From the NCBI GenBank assembly GCA_015832175.1, contig WJXW01000001.1, forward strand, positions 930,001 to 994,000: 64,000 bases of DNA. Direction: 5' to 3'. The stretch comes from Paraphaeosphaeria minitans. Lineage: Eukaryota > Ascomycota > Dothideomycetes > Pleosporales > Didymosphaeriaceae. Positions within the stretch are counted from its first letter, which is position 1. Each line of letters begins with the position of its first letter. This document shows, piece after piece, positions 1 through 9,789 of the stretch. Below the pieces are notes generated by a model. That model did not search any database. It was not told the DNA's origin and worked only from the letters and a program-made list of their open reading frames with translations. The position numbers and the translations under genes are program-made.

Positions 1-332
1 CTATAGAAACTAATATATAATAACTTACGTAATACTAGTCTAAAACTATATCCGAAATCCATCCTAAACTATTATAGTTAAATGGCGTAACTACCTAATA
101 TAGGCCTCATACTTTCTATATAAGTTATAGTAAATGGATTACGGTTTTCTTCACTCTAATAGGCTATAAAGTCTAATAGGTTATAAAATTAGTAGTTAGT
201 GCTTTTACACTTTTTCTTTAATAGGTAAATACTATCTACTTTAATATAGTATTCTAATTCTGTAAATTGTCTTTTTAATGTTAAGTGACAAAATAACTAA
301 AAATTTAGAGTAATGTTATATATTAAAGTAAC
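1..332. other. Unassigned AT-rich left edge
   Basis: I recognise nothing in this stretch. It is TpA-rich like the rest of the window, has no usable reading frame on either strand, and matches none of the five element families found here. It is the target into which the reversed Cop-2 LTR at 333 was inserted, so it could be older transposon sequence or mutated intergenic DNA. Confidence 0.5.
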
Positions 333-454
333 TATTGGTTTGGCTTAATCTGCAATTAAGTATTTAAGAGTTAATAGTATACTATTATGCAAAGGGTAAG
401 AAGTAGGTTTAATTAATTACGTCTAGTCTATTGTATAAAGGGGCACTAAGGGCT
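333..454 (-). repeat. Cop-2 LTR fragment, reversed
   Basis: This is the reverse complement of the terminal part of the Cop-2 LTR, the end that reads attaagccaaacc in the forward copies at 20687 and 36473. It begins at the expected TGTTGGTTTGGC end with one G-to-A change. It is cut off at 454, where the reversed Gyp-1 B LTR begins. The fragment therefore predates Gyp-1 B and was split by it; the rest of this LTR is not in the window. Confidence 0.85.
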
Positions 455-878
455 TATTAAATCCAAGAGGGTAGCTAGTCCTAAAGGATTAAGGTTAGTT
501 CTTAGGTAGGAGTACTTACAGAAGGTAAAAGGTCTTATTAATATAATAGTATCTTATAAAGTGTAATAAGTTAATAATATAGTTTGCTAGAATCTAAATA
601 ATAGATTTATAAATAGATTAAATATAAGTATAAAAAGCTTATTCTCGCGTTCCTATATACTAAGTAATCCCACACGTCCTAGAATCCTATATATCTTAGA
701 GTCCTATATGTCCTAGAGTCCTATATGTCCTAGAGTCCTGTACGGGCGAGTCCTATGCGTCCTAGAGTTCTTATATAGGCGAGGCCTATGCGGTCTTTAG
801 GACCTTTAGGACCTATAACCTATTACCTAACTACTTAGTTAGCTAACTCTAATAGACTAGTAGTCTAGAAGTATAATA
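455..878 (-). repeat. Gyp-1 copy B 3' LTR, minus strand
   Basis: The first 215 bases are the reverse complement of the shared right half of the Gyp-1 LTRs (compare 1560-1777 and 37700-37915). The left boundary is exact: TGTTAAATCC with one G-to-A change. The remainder differs from the LTRs of copies A and C and carries a 17-bp minisatellite, so this is a third U3 variant. The right boundary near 878 is set by the degenerate terminus before a purine-tract remnant (ttatgcccc) and is less certain. Confidence 0.72.
674..768. repeat. 17-bp minisatellite inside LTR
   Basis: This is a tandem array of the 17-base unit cctatatgtcctagagt. Two adjacent units at 703-719 and 720-736 are identical. Flanking units at 686-702 and 752-768 differ by transitions, and one 15-base variant lies at 737-751. 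It sits in the U3 part of the Gyp-1 B LTR, where copies A and C carry different tandem repeats. Confidence 0.85.
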
Positions 879-1020
879 AGCTTATGCCCCACTACTTATA
901 TACAGCTAGATTCTAATATTATCTTCCTCCTTTAAGCTTAATATCCTTATAAGTTAACTACTTATAAAGTTATTATTTTATTCTGTTTAATATTACTACA
1001 GTTAAGCTAATTATCTTAAG

Positions 1021-1366
1021 AAAAACTACGTTTTTACAATAGTTACCGATATATACTATACTAAGAAGAAATATACTTATTATCTTTCTTTTTTATATTC
1101 TTAGTGTACTAACTATGTTAGATAGGAAAATTAGAAGTATAAGCCTAAAGAGATCCCTTTACTAGATTATTTAAAAATAGATACTAAAATCGAGAGGTTA
1201 AAAAAGTTAGAAGCTAAAGAGAAGGTAAAGCTCTATATTAAGGAAGAGCTAGCTAGGGCAGCTCTCCTTTACGCCTATTAGGCACAAGAGAAAATAGCGC
1301 GCTTACGTAATTAGTAAAAGAAATTACGTTAAAAAAAATAAGAATTATTTAATTATAGCATAAGTA
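1021..1366 (+). pseudogene. Gyp-1 B antisense ORF, first part
   Basis: This frame runs opposite to Gyp-1 B, between its 3' LTR and its pol. Read with TAA/TAG as Gln, it gives a Cys-containing start (Ser-Gln-Cys at about 1099-1107, followed by a Tyr at 1138-1140 that could derive from Cys) and then a long Lys/Glu/Leu-rich stretch typical of a coiled coil (about 1185-1366). The frame continues in register at 7956 once Gyp-1 A and one AAGTA are removed. That supports it as the interrupted gene rather than a chance frame. An ATG-CCC at 884 resembles the Met-Pro starts of copies A and C but is one frame off, so an indel would be needed. No known domain is assigned. Position and layout match the antisense ORFs of copies A, C and E. 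Confidence 0.5.
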
Positions 1367-1777
1367 TGTTACGTACTAGATAACAACGTGGGACTCGGGC
1401 GCTTATAAAGGTGTAATGAAGCAGTGACAGGGTTACGAATGTAATAAAGAGACGCCAAGTAACTTAGATTAGGTCACGTGATGTGCTCAGTTGCTTAGCG
1501 GCACTAAGTAGTAGAGCTAGTTACGTGAAGTGCTTAGTTACTTAGTAGCACTAAGTAGCGGAGCAGCTTTAGTATATAGGAACGCAAGGATAGGCTCTCT
1601 ATACTCGTGTTTAATCTATTTATTAATCTATTATTTAGATTCTAGTAGACTAAATTGTTAACTTATTATACTTTATAAAATACTATTATATTAACAAGAC
1701 CTTTCACCTTTTATAAGTACTCCTGCCTAAGAACTAACCTTAACCCTTTAGGACTAGCTACCCTCTTAGATTTAACA
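1367..1777 (+). repeat. Gyp-1 A 5' LTR (411 bp)
   Basis: The LTR runs from TGTTACG to TTTAACA and is bounded on the left by the TSD AAGTA. The U3 part contains two copies of a repeat of about 47 bp (about 1472-1518 and 1519-1565), each containing an acttagtagcactaagtag-like core. The right 215 bases, after ctatatag at about 1575, are shared with the LTRs of copies B, C and E. The left half is specific to this subtype. Confidence 0.93.
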
Positions 1778-3640
1778 TCTTAAACACTTTTAACATAAGT
1801 ACTTTACAAACTCCTACCTTTTCTATAGCTTTAGGTGCTGCTAAAATTACTCCTATAAAGGATAGTAGTAAGGCGCACAAACCTAATCTCTACTTTAGTA
1901 AACGATCTTAAACTAACGTCTAGATTCTCTAGTTAGACCTCTACTTCTTTAACTTAGATAAACCCTTTAAAGATAAGAAAAAGGTTATCTTCGCAGCAAT
2001 ATATATGCGAGGAGATATAGAATTATAGATCTATCTTTACCTTAAAAAGTACCTAGGAATGGACTATAACAATAATAACGACGATTACGTAAATAAGTAC
2101 GCTAATATAGTTAATATTATTAAAGATTATAATAACTTTAAGAAATGCCTTAAATAACTCTTTAGAATTACTAACAAAGACTCTATTATAAAAGCAAAGA
2201 TTTAGACTATAACTTAGAAATAATTAGCAGCTAAGTATATAGCTAAGTTTTGCAGATACGCTATGTAACTTAACTAGGATAATAAATCTCTTTAGGATAT
2301 GTATAAATAAGGACTTAAATAGAAACTATATAAGGAACTCTTACGTAGTAGTGCACAAATCGCTAACCTTAAAAAACTGTATAAAGAAACTATTAGGATT
2401 AATAAAGAATAGTTTTTACTGTAATAAGAGTTTTACTAAAACCCTAAAGCAATAAGCTTTAGACAACTAGTAAAAATAGTTTATAAGAACTTTATTAGAA
2501 TTATCTAAAGGTAATAGCTAAGGAACTACTAGAAATATAAACTAATAAAAGATGTCTAGTTTAACTACTTAAGTAAAGGAAAAGGAGGAAGAATAGGCCC
2601 TAAGCAGCCTAATAAACGCGTCTCTAATAGAAGTTAACAACTAATAACTAAGACCTGTAAATGCTTTACATGTGGCAAACTAGGCTATATAGCTAGAAAC
2701 TGTAGATTAAAGAACAAAGTCTATTAAACTAAGTTAAATGTACTAACTATTAAGGACTAAAAACCTAATAAGGAATAGGAAGTTATTATAACGCTATTTA
2801 GTTACTAACGCGTTACACTAGAACAAAGTAAGTAATTAGATTTACCTAATTTACAACTATACAAAGATCTAGAAGATAACTCTAACGTATACTATAACGC
2901 AGAAGACGTAGAAGAAATACTAAGATCTCCTACTCCTCACCTACAAAGTAGGTGGGAAGAAGATAACCCTATGTTACCTAAGTACAAACTAAATGTTTAG
3001 GACTATATAGAACCCCACTAGGCACTAAAAGGAATGTAACCCTATAAGAATAAGAAGTTAGACTATATACTAAAGTACTACTTAGACCACTAAAATCCTA
3101 TACACTAATTCTGTATATAGACGCATTGCGAAGAACTAATATGTATATAACATAAAATAGAGAAAGAGGAGAATAAGAAATAACTTAGAAAGAAACTGCG
3201 CTGTAGATAAATATAGATAGACTGCCTTATCGCAGCTTACAATAAACACCTCTAGGATAAATAATAAGTAAAATACTTTCCTTACCTTATACTAAAGGGC
3301 AACAAATGCTGTAATATACTTATTAATAGAGACTATATATAACTATACTAGTATATATGTCTAAACTAAGACTATAAATACTACTACGTAGCTAAACACT
3401 TAGACGGCTTTGTAAACTGCCCTACGTAAGAAGTAATAACAGAGCTACTAATTTAACTAGTATATAGAAATAGTAAAGACTATAGGAGGAAAAATAGAAG
3501 AATATTCTTATAGGAAGAAGAAAAAGATAATCTACACAAGCTATATACTTAAGAATAATAATAGAAGCGGATACTTAGAAACGCATACTAGGCACTAGAA
3601 CTTAACTATAACCTACACAAATAGATGTCTTTTTTAGGCC
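1778..3640 (+). pseudogene. Gyp-1 A gag, RIP-degraded
   Basis: This is the degraded capsid/nucleocapsid gene of copy A. The clear landmark is a retroviral-type zinc knuckle at 2662-2703: Cys-x2-Cys-x4-Tyr-x4-Cys, in which Tyr stands where the family has His (CAT/CAC to TAT). Upstream is a helical capsid-like region with many converted Gln codons. Stops are dense throughout and no start codon can be trusted. Against copy C there is a length difference of 32 bases between this knuckle and the reverse transcriptase motif. This includes a segment around 3020-3045 that is missing in C, so one or both copies carry indels as well as point mutations. Confidence 0.82.
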
Positions 3641-6600
3641 TAAACTTAGATAAGAAAACACCTTTATTAAATTAAACACTATAGTAAGCATAGTATTAGT
3701 TAAGCTACTAGTACAGCTTAAAGGAATATAGGCTTAAGCTCTTATAAACTTAGGAGTAGAAAGGAACTTTATATTTTATTAGATAGTAAGATAAGCAGGA
3801 CTTATAATATTAGAGAAAAAAGTATCCTATATTATCTATATTGCGAATAGATCTCTAATGCCTAAGACACTTTAAATATACTAGGAGGTTACTACCACAA
3901 TAATAGTCTAAGGATATAAAGAGGAACTTACCTTAGATATCTTACTAGGATCTAAGTATAAGTTAGTCTTAGGATTACTTTAGTTAACAATATATAACCC
4001 GCAGATTAACTAGGGTATAAAGAAAATATTATTTAAACGCTGTAATTATATATTGTAAGTAAAGCCTATATATTAACTAAAAATAATAGTAGATAAGGGA
4101 GTTATTAATAACATAATACTATAATAGATAGTTAAAAAATAGAAGCACACCTTAGCAGACGCTAGTAGGAACTACTAGGTTAAGAAGTATAAGAAAGAGA
4201 ATAATAGCACACCCCTTACCTTACTAAGAGAGTACAGGAAATAGACACATATATTCACAGAAAAGGAAGGAAAAGTAAACCTACTAGAATATTAACTCTA
4301 GGATCTTATAATAGACCTAGAAGAAGGGAAGACGCTACCCTTTAGACTACTATATAGTAAGATAAGAGAAGAACTCCTTAAAGAACGTAATTTTATTAAA
4401 ATAAACCTTAAGAAAGGATATATATAACTATTAAAGTTACTAGTAGTAAGCCCTTTTATGTTTATTAAGAAAAAGGATAGATTAGATAGACTATACGTTA
4501 ACTACTAACAACTTAATAACATAATAATAAAGAACTAATATCTACTACTAAACATTATAGAGTTACAAGATTAACTATCTTAAGCTAAGATATTTACAAT
4601 AATAGATCTAAGAGACAGTTACTACCTTATATAAATTAAAAAAGGTAAAGAATAGAAAACAGCGTTTTAATCACGCTACAGACTATTTAAGTATAAAGTT
4701 ATACCTTTTAGGCTTATAAACGCACTAGTAGCTTTTATAGCACTTATTAACAACGTACTCTATAAACATCTAGACATATTTGTTATTGCGTATATAGACA
4801 ATATCCTCGTCTTTTCTAAAAACAAATTAGACCACACTAAGTATGTATAGATAGTACTAGAAGCACTAGACAGAGCATGCCTTCACATTAAACTTAAGAA
4901 ATATAAGTTTAACGTTAAATAACTTAAATTCCTAGGACATATTATTACTATAGAAGGAATTAAGATAGCACTAAGTAAAGTTAAATATATTAAGAACTAG
5001 CTAATACTAAAGACAGCTAAGAATATCTAAGAATTCTTAGGATTCTATAGATTTAATTAATAATTTATCTAAGATTACGCAAAGGTTATAATACCCTTAA
5101 TAAATCTTATAAAGAAGGATGTACCCTTTAAATAGATAGATAAGTATAGAATGTTATTCTAACTCCTTAAGATAGTATATATTATAGAACCTATCCTTAT
5201 TTATTTTAGAAGTGACAAACTACTACGCTTTAAAATAGACGCTAGCGATTTTACGCTAGGCGCCTGCGCTAAATAAAAACGTAATAGCAAATAGCACCTA
5301 ATTGCTTATTACTTATATAAATTTAATAACGCCAAAACACGATACAACGTATATAATAAAGAACTCTACGCTATTATTAAAGCTTTAAAGCACTAGAGGA
5401 TTTATGCGCTTAGTTACTTAACGCTAGAAATCTATATAGATTATAAGAACCTTCTAAGGTTTACAATAACAAAAGAACTTACGCTATAATAATAAAGATA
5501 GTTGTAAACTACTAGGTAGTATAAGTTTAAAATTATCTATATAGCTAGGAAAGAAAATAGCAGAGCAGACGCTCTTAGCTAACAAAGTAATCTAGTAGAA
5601 GAAAAAGTAAAAACCTTCTCTGTAATCCTTTACAAAGCTAAAGATAGATCTCTAGAGCTAATAGCGGAACTAAATTAACTTTTAGTAATCTACTAAGAAG
5701 TCCTAGAACATCTACAGACTAAGATTATCTAATAATACCACAATAACCCTATGTACAGACACCTAGGCATTACAAAAACAATAGAACTTATCTAAAGGAA
5801 TTACACCTTTAAAGGAATTAAGGAAGCTATAATAACTTATATCTATAAATATATAGAATGCTAGAGAAATAAATACAGCACACATCTTAAATATAAAGAG
5901 ATATAAGCAATTAGAATACTAACAGCACTATAAGAAGATATTACTATAGATTTTATTATAGGAATTCTAAACTCTAAGGATTTAATAACAGGAATCAAAT
6001 ACAATAGTATACTAGTAGTAGTCTGCTAACTAACTAAGTATATTAAGCTCATTCTATGCCTTAAAAGAATAACGGCAAAGGAACTTACTTTTCTTATTTT
6101 AGACTAACTAATTAGATATTACAGAATCCTAAAAATAATTATTAGCGATAGAGATAAGCTCTTTACATTAAATTATTAGACAACGCTTATAGCACTGCTT
6201 AGAACGAAACAAAAGCTATTAATGGCTTACTATCTATAAACAGATAAATAGACAGAACGTACAAACTAGACTATAGAAACGTACCTACGCATCTACTGTA
6301 ATAGTTAGAAGAATAACTAGGTTTTATTACTACCTATAGCACAGTTAGCCTATAATAACAAAGTATTAGTAGCATTAGGACATACACTATTCTATATAAA
6401 CTATAGAAGACACCTACATCTCTTTAACTAATAATTTCCTACAACAATTAAAGCAAAAGAAGCTATAGATATAGTAAAAAATATAAAGAAAATACACTAA
6501 TAACTCTAAGAGAATCTTAAGAAAGCTTAGCAGCAATTAATTTTATACTAAAACTAAAAACAAAAAATAGCACCTTAGCTAAAGAAGGGGGATAAAGCAT

Positions 6601-6960
6601 ATCTACTAATAAAGAACCTTTAAACTTAGAAAAAGAAACACAAGAAACTAGATTATATTAAGGTTAGTCTTTTTTACATTTCTAAGCAAATATCACTAGT
6701 AAACTATAAGTTAGAACTACCGCTAGATGCAAAGATACACCTAGTATTCTATGTATTACTACTGGAACTAGCAGACCCTAATACACTAGTTAAAACCACC
6801 TTCTACTACTAGACTAAGGAAGAAAATAAATTTAAGGTTAAAAGAATTCTAGAATATAATTAGTATAACAACACGTACCTTATTAAGTAGAAAGGTTACC
6901 TACACAGCGAAAACACTTAGGAACTAAAGAACTACCTAGGAAACTATTAATAAAAGATTA
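3641..6960 (+). pseudogene. Gyp-1 A pol (PR-RT-RH-IN-chromodomain)
   Basis: This is a degraded polyprotein in Ty3/Gypsy order, read mostly in one frame with stops as Gln or Trp. The protease active site appears as Asn-Leu-Gly at about 3747-3755, where Asp-Ser/Thr-Gly is expected. The reverse transcriptase catalytic box reads Tyr-Ile-Asp-Asn at 4791-4802, where Asp-Asp is usual. RNase H lies at about 5150-5420. The integrase zinc-binding start (His-Leu-Gly) is near 5761, with its core to about 6420. A C-terminal chromodomain spans about 6830-6960. In the chromodomain the conserved Trp-Lys-Gly-Tyr is stop-Lys-Gly-Tyr with TAG at 6888-6890, a TGG-to-TAG change. The chromodomain places the family among the chromoviruses, whose integrases are directed to modified histones. 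Confidence 0.9.
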
Positions 6961-6983
6961 AAGAATTCTATTAATAGACTTAC

Positions 6984-7502
6984 TTAAGATAGTAACACTA
7001 AAGAATTATTCTAGAACTCTAGAGGCAGGTTATCTATTATAGACTATATAGACGTGCTAAGTTTAGCTAGACTAGTAGGCTAAGTAGAATAGGCTAGATT
7101 CTCTTCTAACTCTAACTCTATTAGCGCAGCACTCTCTACTGCGATAACCTTATTAGTACGCTTTTTATTCTACGCTAATTATTTTAATAACTAATCCTCT
7201 TTTGCGTACACTACGCGTAAGGCTTTAAATACTATATTTTATTCTTTTCGCGCCTCTAACATTTACGCCTCTAATTTCTTCTTCTTAGTAATTAACTGTA
7301 AGAACTTATTTCTAGTAATAGCTATATTACACTTTAAGCCTTATTTCTAACACTTACTACACTTCCCTAAGCTAATATAGACTTTATAAACATAGGAATA
7401 TAACTTATAGAAAGAGCACTTTAACACTATAACTACTTTATAGTTTTTAATAGTAGAGATAAGGCTGTAACAACGCTTTATAGAATTATAGTTAGTAGGC
7501 AT
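6984..7502 (-). pseudogene. Gyp-1 A antisense Cys/coiled-coil ORF
   Basis: This is a minus-strand frame of 172 codons plus stop in a plus-strand element, between pol and the 3' LTR. It starts Met-Pro-Thr-Asn at 7502. A motif Cys-Ser-Lys-Cys at residues 48-51 is followed by Cys-58. A long Lys/Glu/Ala/Leu-rich segment then suggests a coiled coil from about residue 65 to 150. Internal stops are TAA/TAG only and fit Gln or Trp codons. The start, the position of the Cys pair and the overall length agree with the antisense ORFs of copies C (43104-43574) and E (51605-52075), although most of the sequence differs. The function is unknown; a small zinc-binding, DNA- or RNA-binding protein would fit the layout. 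Confidence 0.62.
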
Positions 7503-7539
7503 AATTCTTTAGGACGAAGAATAGAAAGAGAGGGGATAA

Positions 7540-7950
7540 TATTATATACTAGATAATAATATAGGACTTAGGCGCTTATAAAGGTGTAATAAAGCGGCAA
7601 TAGGGTTACAAACGTAATAAAGAGACGCTAAGTAACTTAAATTAAGTTATATAATGTGCTTAGTTACTTAGCAGCACTACGTAGTAGAGCTAGTTACGTA
7701 AAGTGCTTAGTTACTTAGTAGCACTAAGCAGCAGAGCAGCCTTAGTATATAGAAACGCGAGGATAGGCTCTCTATACTTATGTTTAATCTATTTATTAAT
7801 CTATTATTTAGATTCTAGCAGACTAAATTATTAACTTGTTACACTTTATAAGATACTATTATATTAACAAGACCTTCTACCTTCCGTAAGTACTCCTGCC
7901 TGAGAACTAACCTTAACCCTTTAGGACTAGCTACCCTCTTGGATTTAACA
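7540..7950 (+). repeat. Gyp-1 A 3' LTR (411 bp)
   Basis: It has the same length as the 5' LTR at 1367-1777. Its start TATTATATAC aligns with TGTTACGTAC through G-to-A and C-to-T changes only. It ends TTTAACA and is followed by the TSD AAGTA at 7951-7955. The purine-rich primer site agaaagagagggga lies immediately upstream. Confidence 0.93.
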
Positions 7951-7955
7951 AAGTA

Positions 7956-8137
7956 CTATAGATAAGTTAGAAGCGCTTAAGGCGTAGGAGGAGTTAGTAT
8001 AGGCTACTATGTTAATAAATCCTAACACGCTATTAGGCGCTAAGGTAATTAACTAGTCTATTTTATAGACTAGCCCTTGTGCTAGTAGTAATTCCTATGT
8101 ACATCTTAGTTATCTTCTTATAATTTCTAGCGTTTAA
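7956..8137 (+). pseudogene. Gyp-1 B antisense ORF, last part
   Basis: This continues the frame begun at 1021-1366 after the Gyp-1 A insertion; with one AAGTA kept, the codons run on without a shift. The first 20 or so codons extend the charged helical region (Asp-Lys-Leu-Glu-Ala-Leu). The tail is Ser/Leu-rich and reaches a TAA at 8135-8137, close to where the reversed chromodomain end of B pol begins. I cannot tell whether this TAA is the original stop or a converted Gln codon. Confidence 0.42.
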
Positions 8138-9480
8138 TTATAGAAGTTATTTATCTGTTATTAATAGTTAGATAGGTTTTCTTTAGGTTCCTATATATTT
8201 TTACTAAATAAATACCCTTTCTACTTAATAAAATATTCTTTAGTGTCTATATACGCATCGCGTACTTATAGGATTTATTTTATTTTAAATTTAGTTTCTT
8301 CCTAAGCTTAGTAATGGAAGGTGGTTTTAATTGGCGTTTCTAGGTCTACTGGTCCTTATAGTAATACGTAGAATACTAGGTGTATTTTTGCATCTAGCGG
8401 TAGTTCTAACTTATAGTTTACTAGTAATATTTGCTTACAAATATAAAATAGTCTAACCTTAATATAATCTAGTTTCTTATATTTCTTCTTTTAAGTTTAA
8501 AGGTTCTTTGTAAGTAGATATGCTTTATCCCCCTTTTTTAGCTAAGGTGCTGTTTTACGTTTTTAGTTTTAGTATAAAATTAATTGCTACTAAGCTTTCT
8601 TAAGATTCTCTTAGAGTTATTAGTGTATTTTCTTTATAATTTCTGCTATATCTATAGCTTCTTTTGCTTTAATTATTGTAGGAAATTATTAATTAAAGAG
8701 ATGTGGGTGTCTTCTATAGTTTATATAGAATAGTGTATATCCTAATACTACTAATACTTTATTATTATAGGCTAACTATGCTATAGGTAGTAATAAAACC
8801 TAGTTATTTTTCTAACTATTATAGTAGATGCGTAGGTACGTTTCTATAGTTTAGTTTATACGTTCTATCTATCTATCTGTTTGTAGATAGTAAGCTGTTA
8901 ATAGCTTTTATTTTGTTCTAAGTAGGGCTATAAGCGTTGTCTAATAATTTAACGTAAAGTACTTATCTCTACTACTAATAATTATTTTTAGAATTCTATA
9001 ATGTCTAATTAGTTAGTCTAGGATAAGAAAAGTAAGTTCCTTTACTATTATTCTTTTAAGGCATGGAATGAGCTTAATATACTTAGTTAGTTAGTAGACT
9101 ATTACTAGTATACTATTGTATTTAATTTCTGTTATTAGATCCTTAGAGTTTAGAATTCCTATAACAAAATCTATAGCAATATCTTCCTATAGTGCTATTA
9201 GTATTCTAATCGCTTATATCTCTCTATATTTAAGATGTGTGCTATATTTGTTTCTCTAGCATTTTATACATTTATAGATGTAAGTTATTATAGCGTTTTT
9301 AATTCCTTTAAAGGTGTAATTCCTTTAGATAAGTTCTATTATCTTTATAATACCTAGGTGTCTATACATAGGGTTATTATAGTATTGTTGAATAATCTCG
9401 GTCTGTAAATGTTCTAGAACTTCTTAGTTAATTACTAAAAGTTAATTTAGTTCCACTATTAGTTCTAGAGATTTATCTTT
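8138..9480 (-). pseudogene. Gyp-1 B pol, integrase and chromodomain end
   Basis: This is the reverse complement of the integrase C-terminal half and chromodomain of Gyp-1, matching 5650-6960 of copy A with abundant transitions. The chromodomain Trp-Lys-Gly-Tyr region lies near 8220 and is degraded. The frame breaks at 9480, where Cop-1 was inserted. The same gene continues at 16805 after one copy of the duplicated TCTTT is removed, so the break is purely insertional. Some retained CpG and CpA sites (for example around 8310-8400) make this part slightly less eroded than neighbouring copies. Confidence 0.85.
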
Positions 9481-9675
9481 TGTTGAAGTAAAACACTCAC
9501 TTCTGTGATTCTTTCTAGATCCACTGATTTATATCACAGGATTCTTGCCAAGAGGCTCGTTTCTTTTGTATATAGTCTGCCCTTTCGGCATCCTTTCTTA
9601 TAATTAGCTATTTGTATTCTTTACAACTCTGCTCCTAAATATCCTATAATAGTTTAAGCCTTTTTTACTACAACA
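9481..9675 (+). repeat. Cop-1 copy 1 5' LTR (195 bp)
   Basis: It runs TGTTGAAGTAAAACAC to CTACAACA, directly after the TSD TCTTT. It matches 16605-16799 at the same length, with transition differences. The internal sequence begins gttataagcctagcg, which is also found, reversed, next to the LTR of the second copy at 44438. Confidence 0.93.
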
Positions 9676-9789
9676 GTTATAAGCCTAGCGCTTAGAACGT
9701 AGGACAATTCTCCCTACCTACTTAGTAACGCTCGAATTATTATATAATACTCTATTTAGAACCTCTCTACAATATAATCCCTCTATTTC

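Larger units (their letters stand above)
1367..7950 (+). mobile_element. Gyp-1 copy A, full-length Ty3/Gypsy element
   Basis: This is a structurally complete LTR retrotransposon of 6584 bp. Both LTRs are 411 bp and run from TGTTA (mutated to TATTA in the 3' copy) to TTTAACA. The 5-bp target-site duplication AAGTA is intact at 1362-1366 and 7951-7955. A polypurine tract (agaaagagagggga) lies just before the 3' LTR. The internal region holds gag, protease, reverse transcriptase, RNase H, integrase and a chromodomain in Ty3/Gypsy order, then a minus-strand ORF before the 3' LTR. In the LTR segments compared, the differences are C/T or G/A only. It was inserted into the antisense ORF of Gyp-1 B and is therefore younger than B. 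Confidence 0.95.

Noticed and set aside
674..768. CRISPR-like short repeats
   Set aside because: The 17-bp units are directly adjacent with no spacers, lie inside a fungal LTR, and have no cas genes nearby. This is a minisatellite. The 38-, 74-, 115- and 266-bp repeats are likewise LTR or leader duplications.
1021..1366. C-terminal coiled coil of a pogo/Fot1-type DNA transposase
   Set aside because: The charged helical reading first suggested this. However, its position between the Gyp-1 B 3' LTR and chromodomain, its antisense orientation and its Cys pair match the antisense ORFs of other Gyp-1 copies, and no DDE domain or terminal inverted repeats are seen.
1778..6960. A conserved programmed frameshift between Gyp-1 gag and pol
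   Set aside because: Copy A has gag and pol in different frames, but in copy C the zinc knuckle and reverse transcriptase box share a frame. Indels between the copies account for the difference, so no shift can be inferred.
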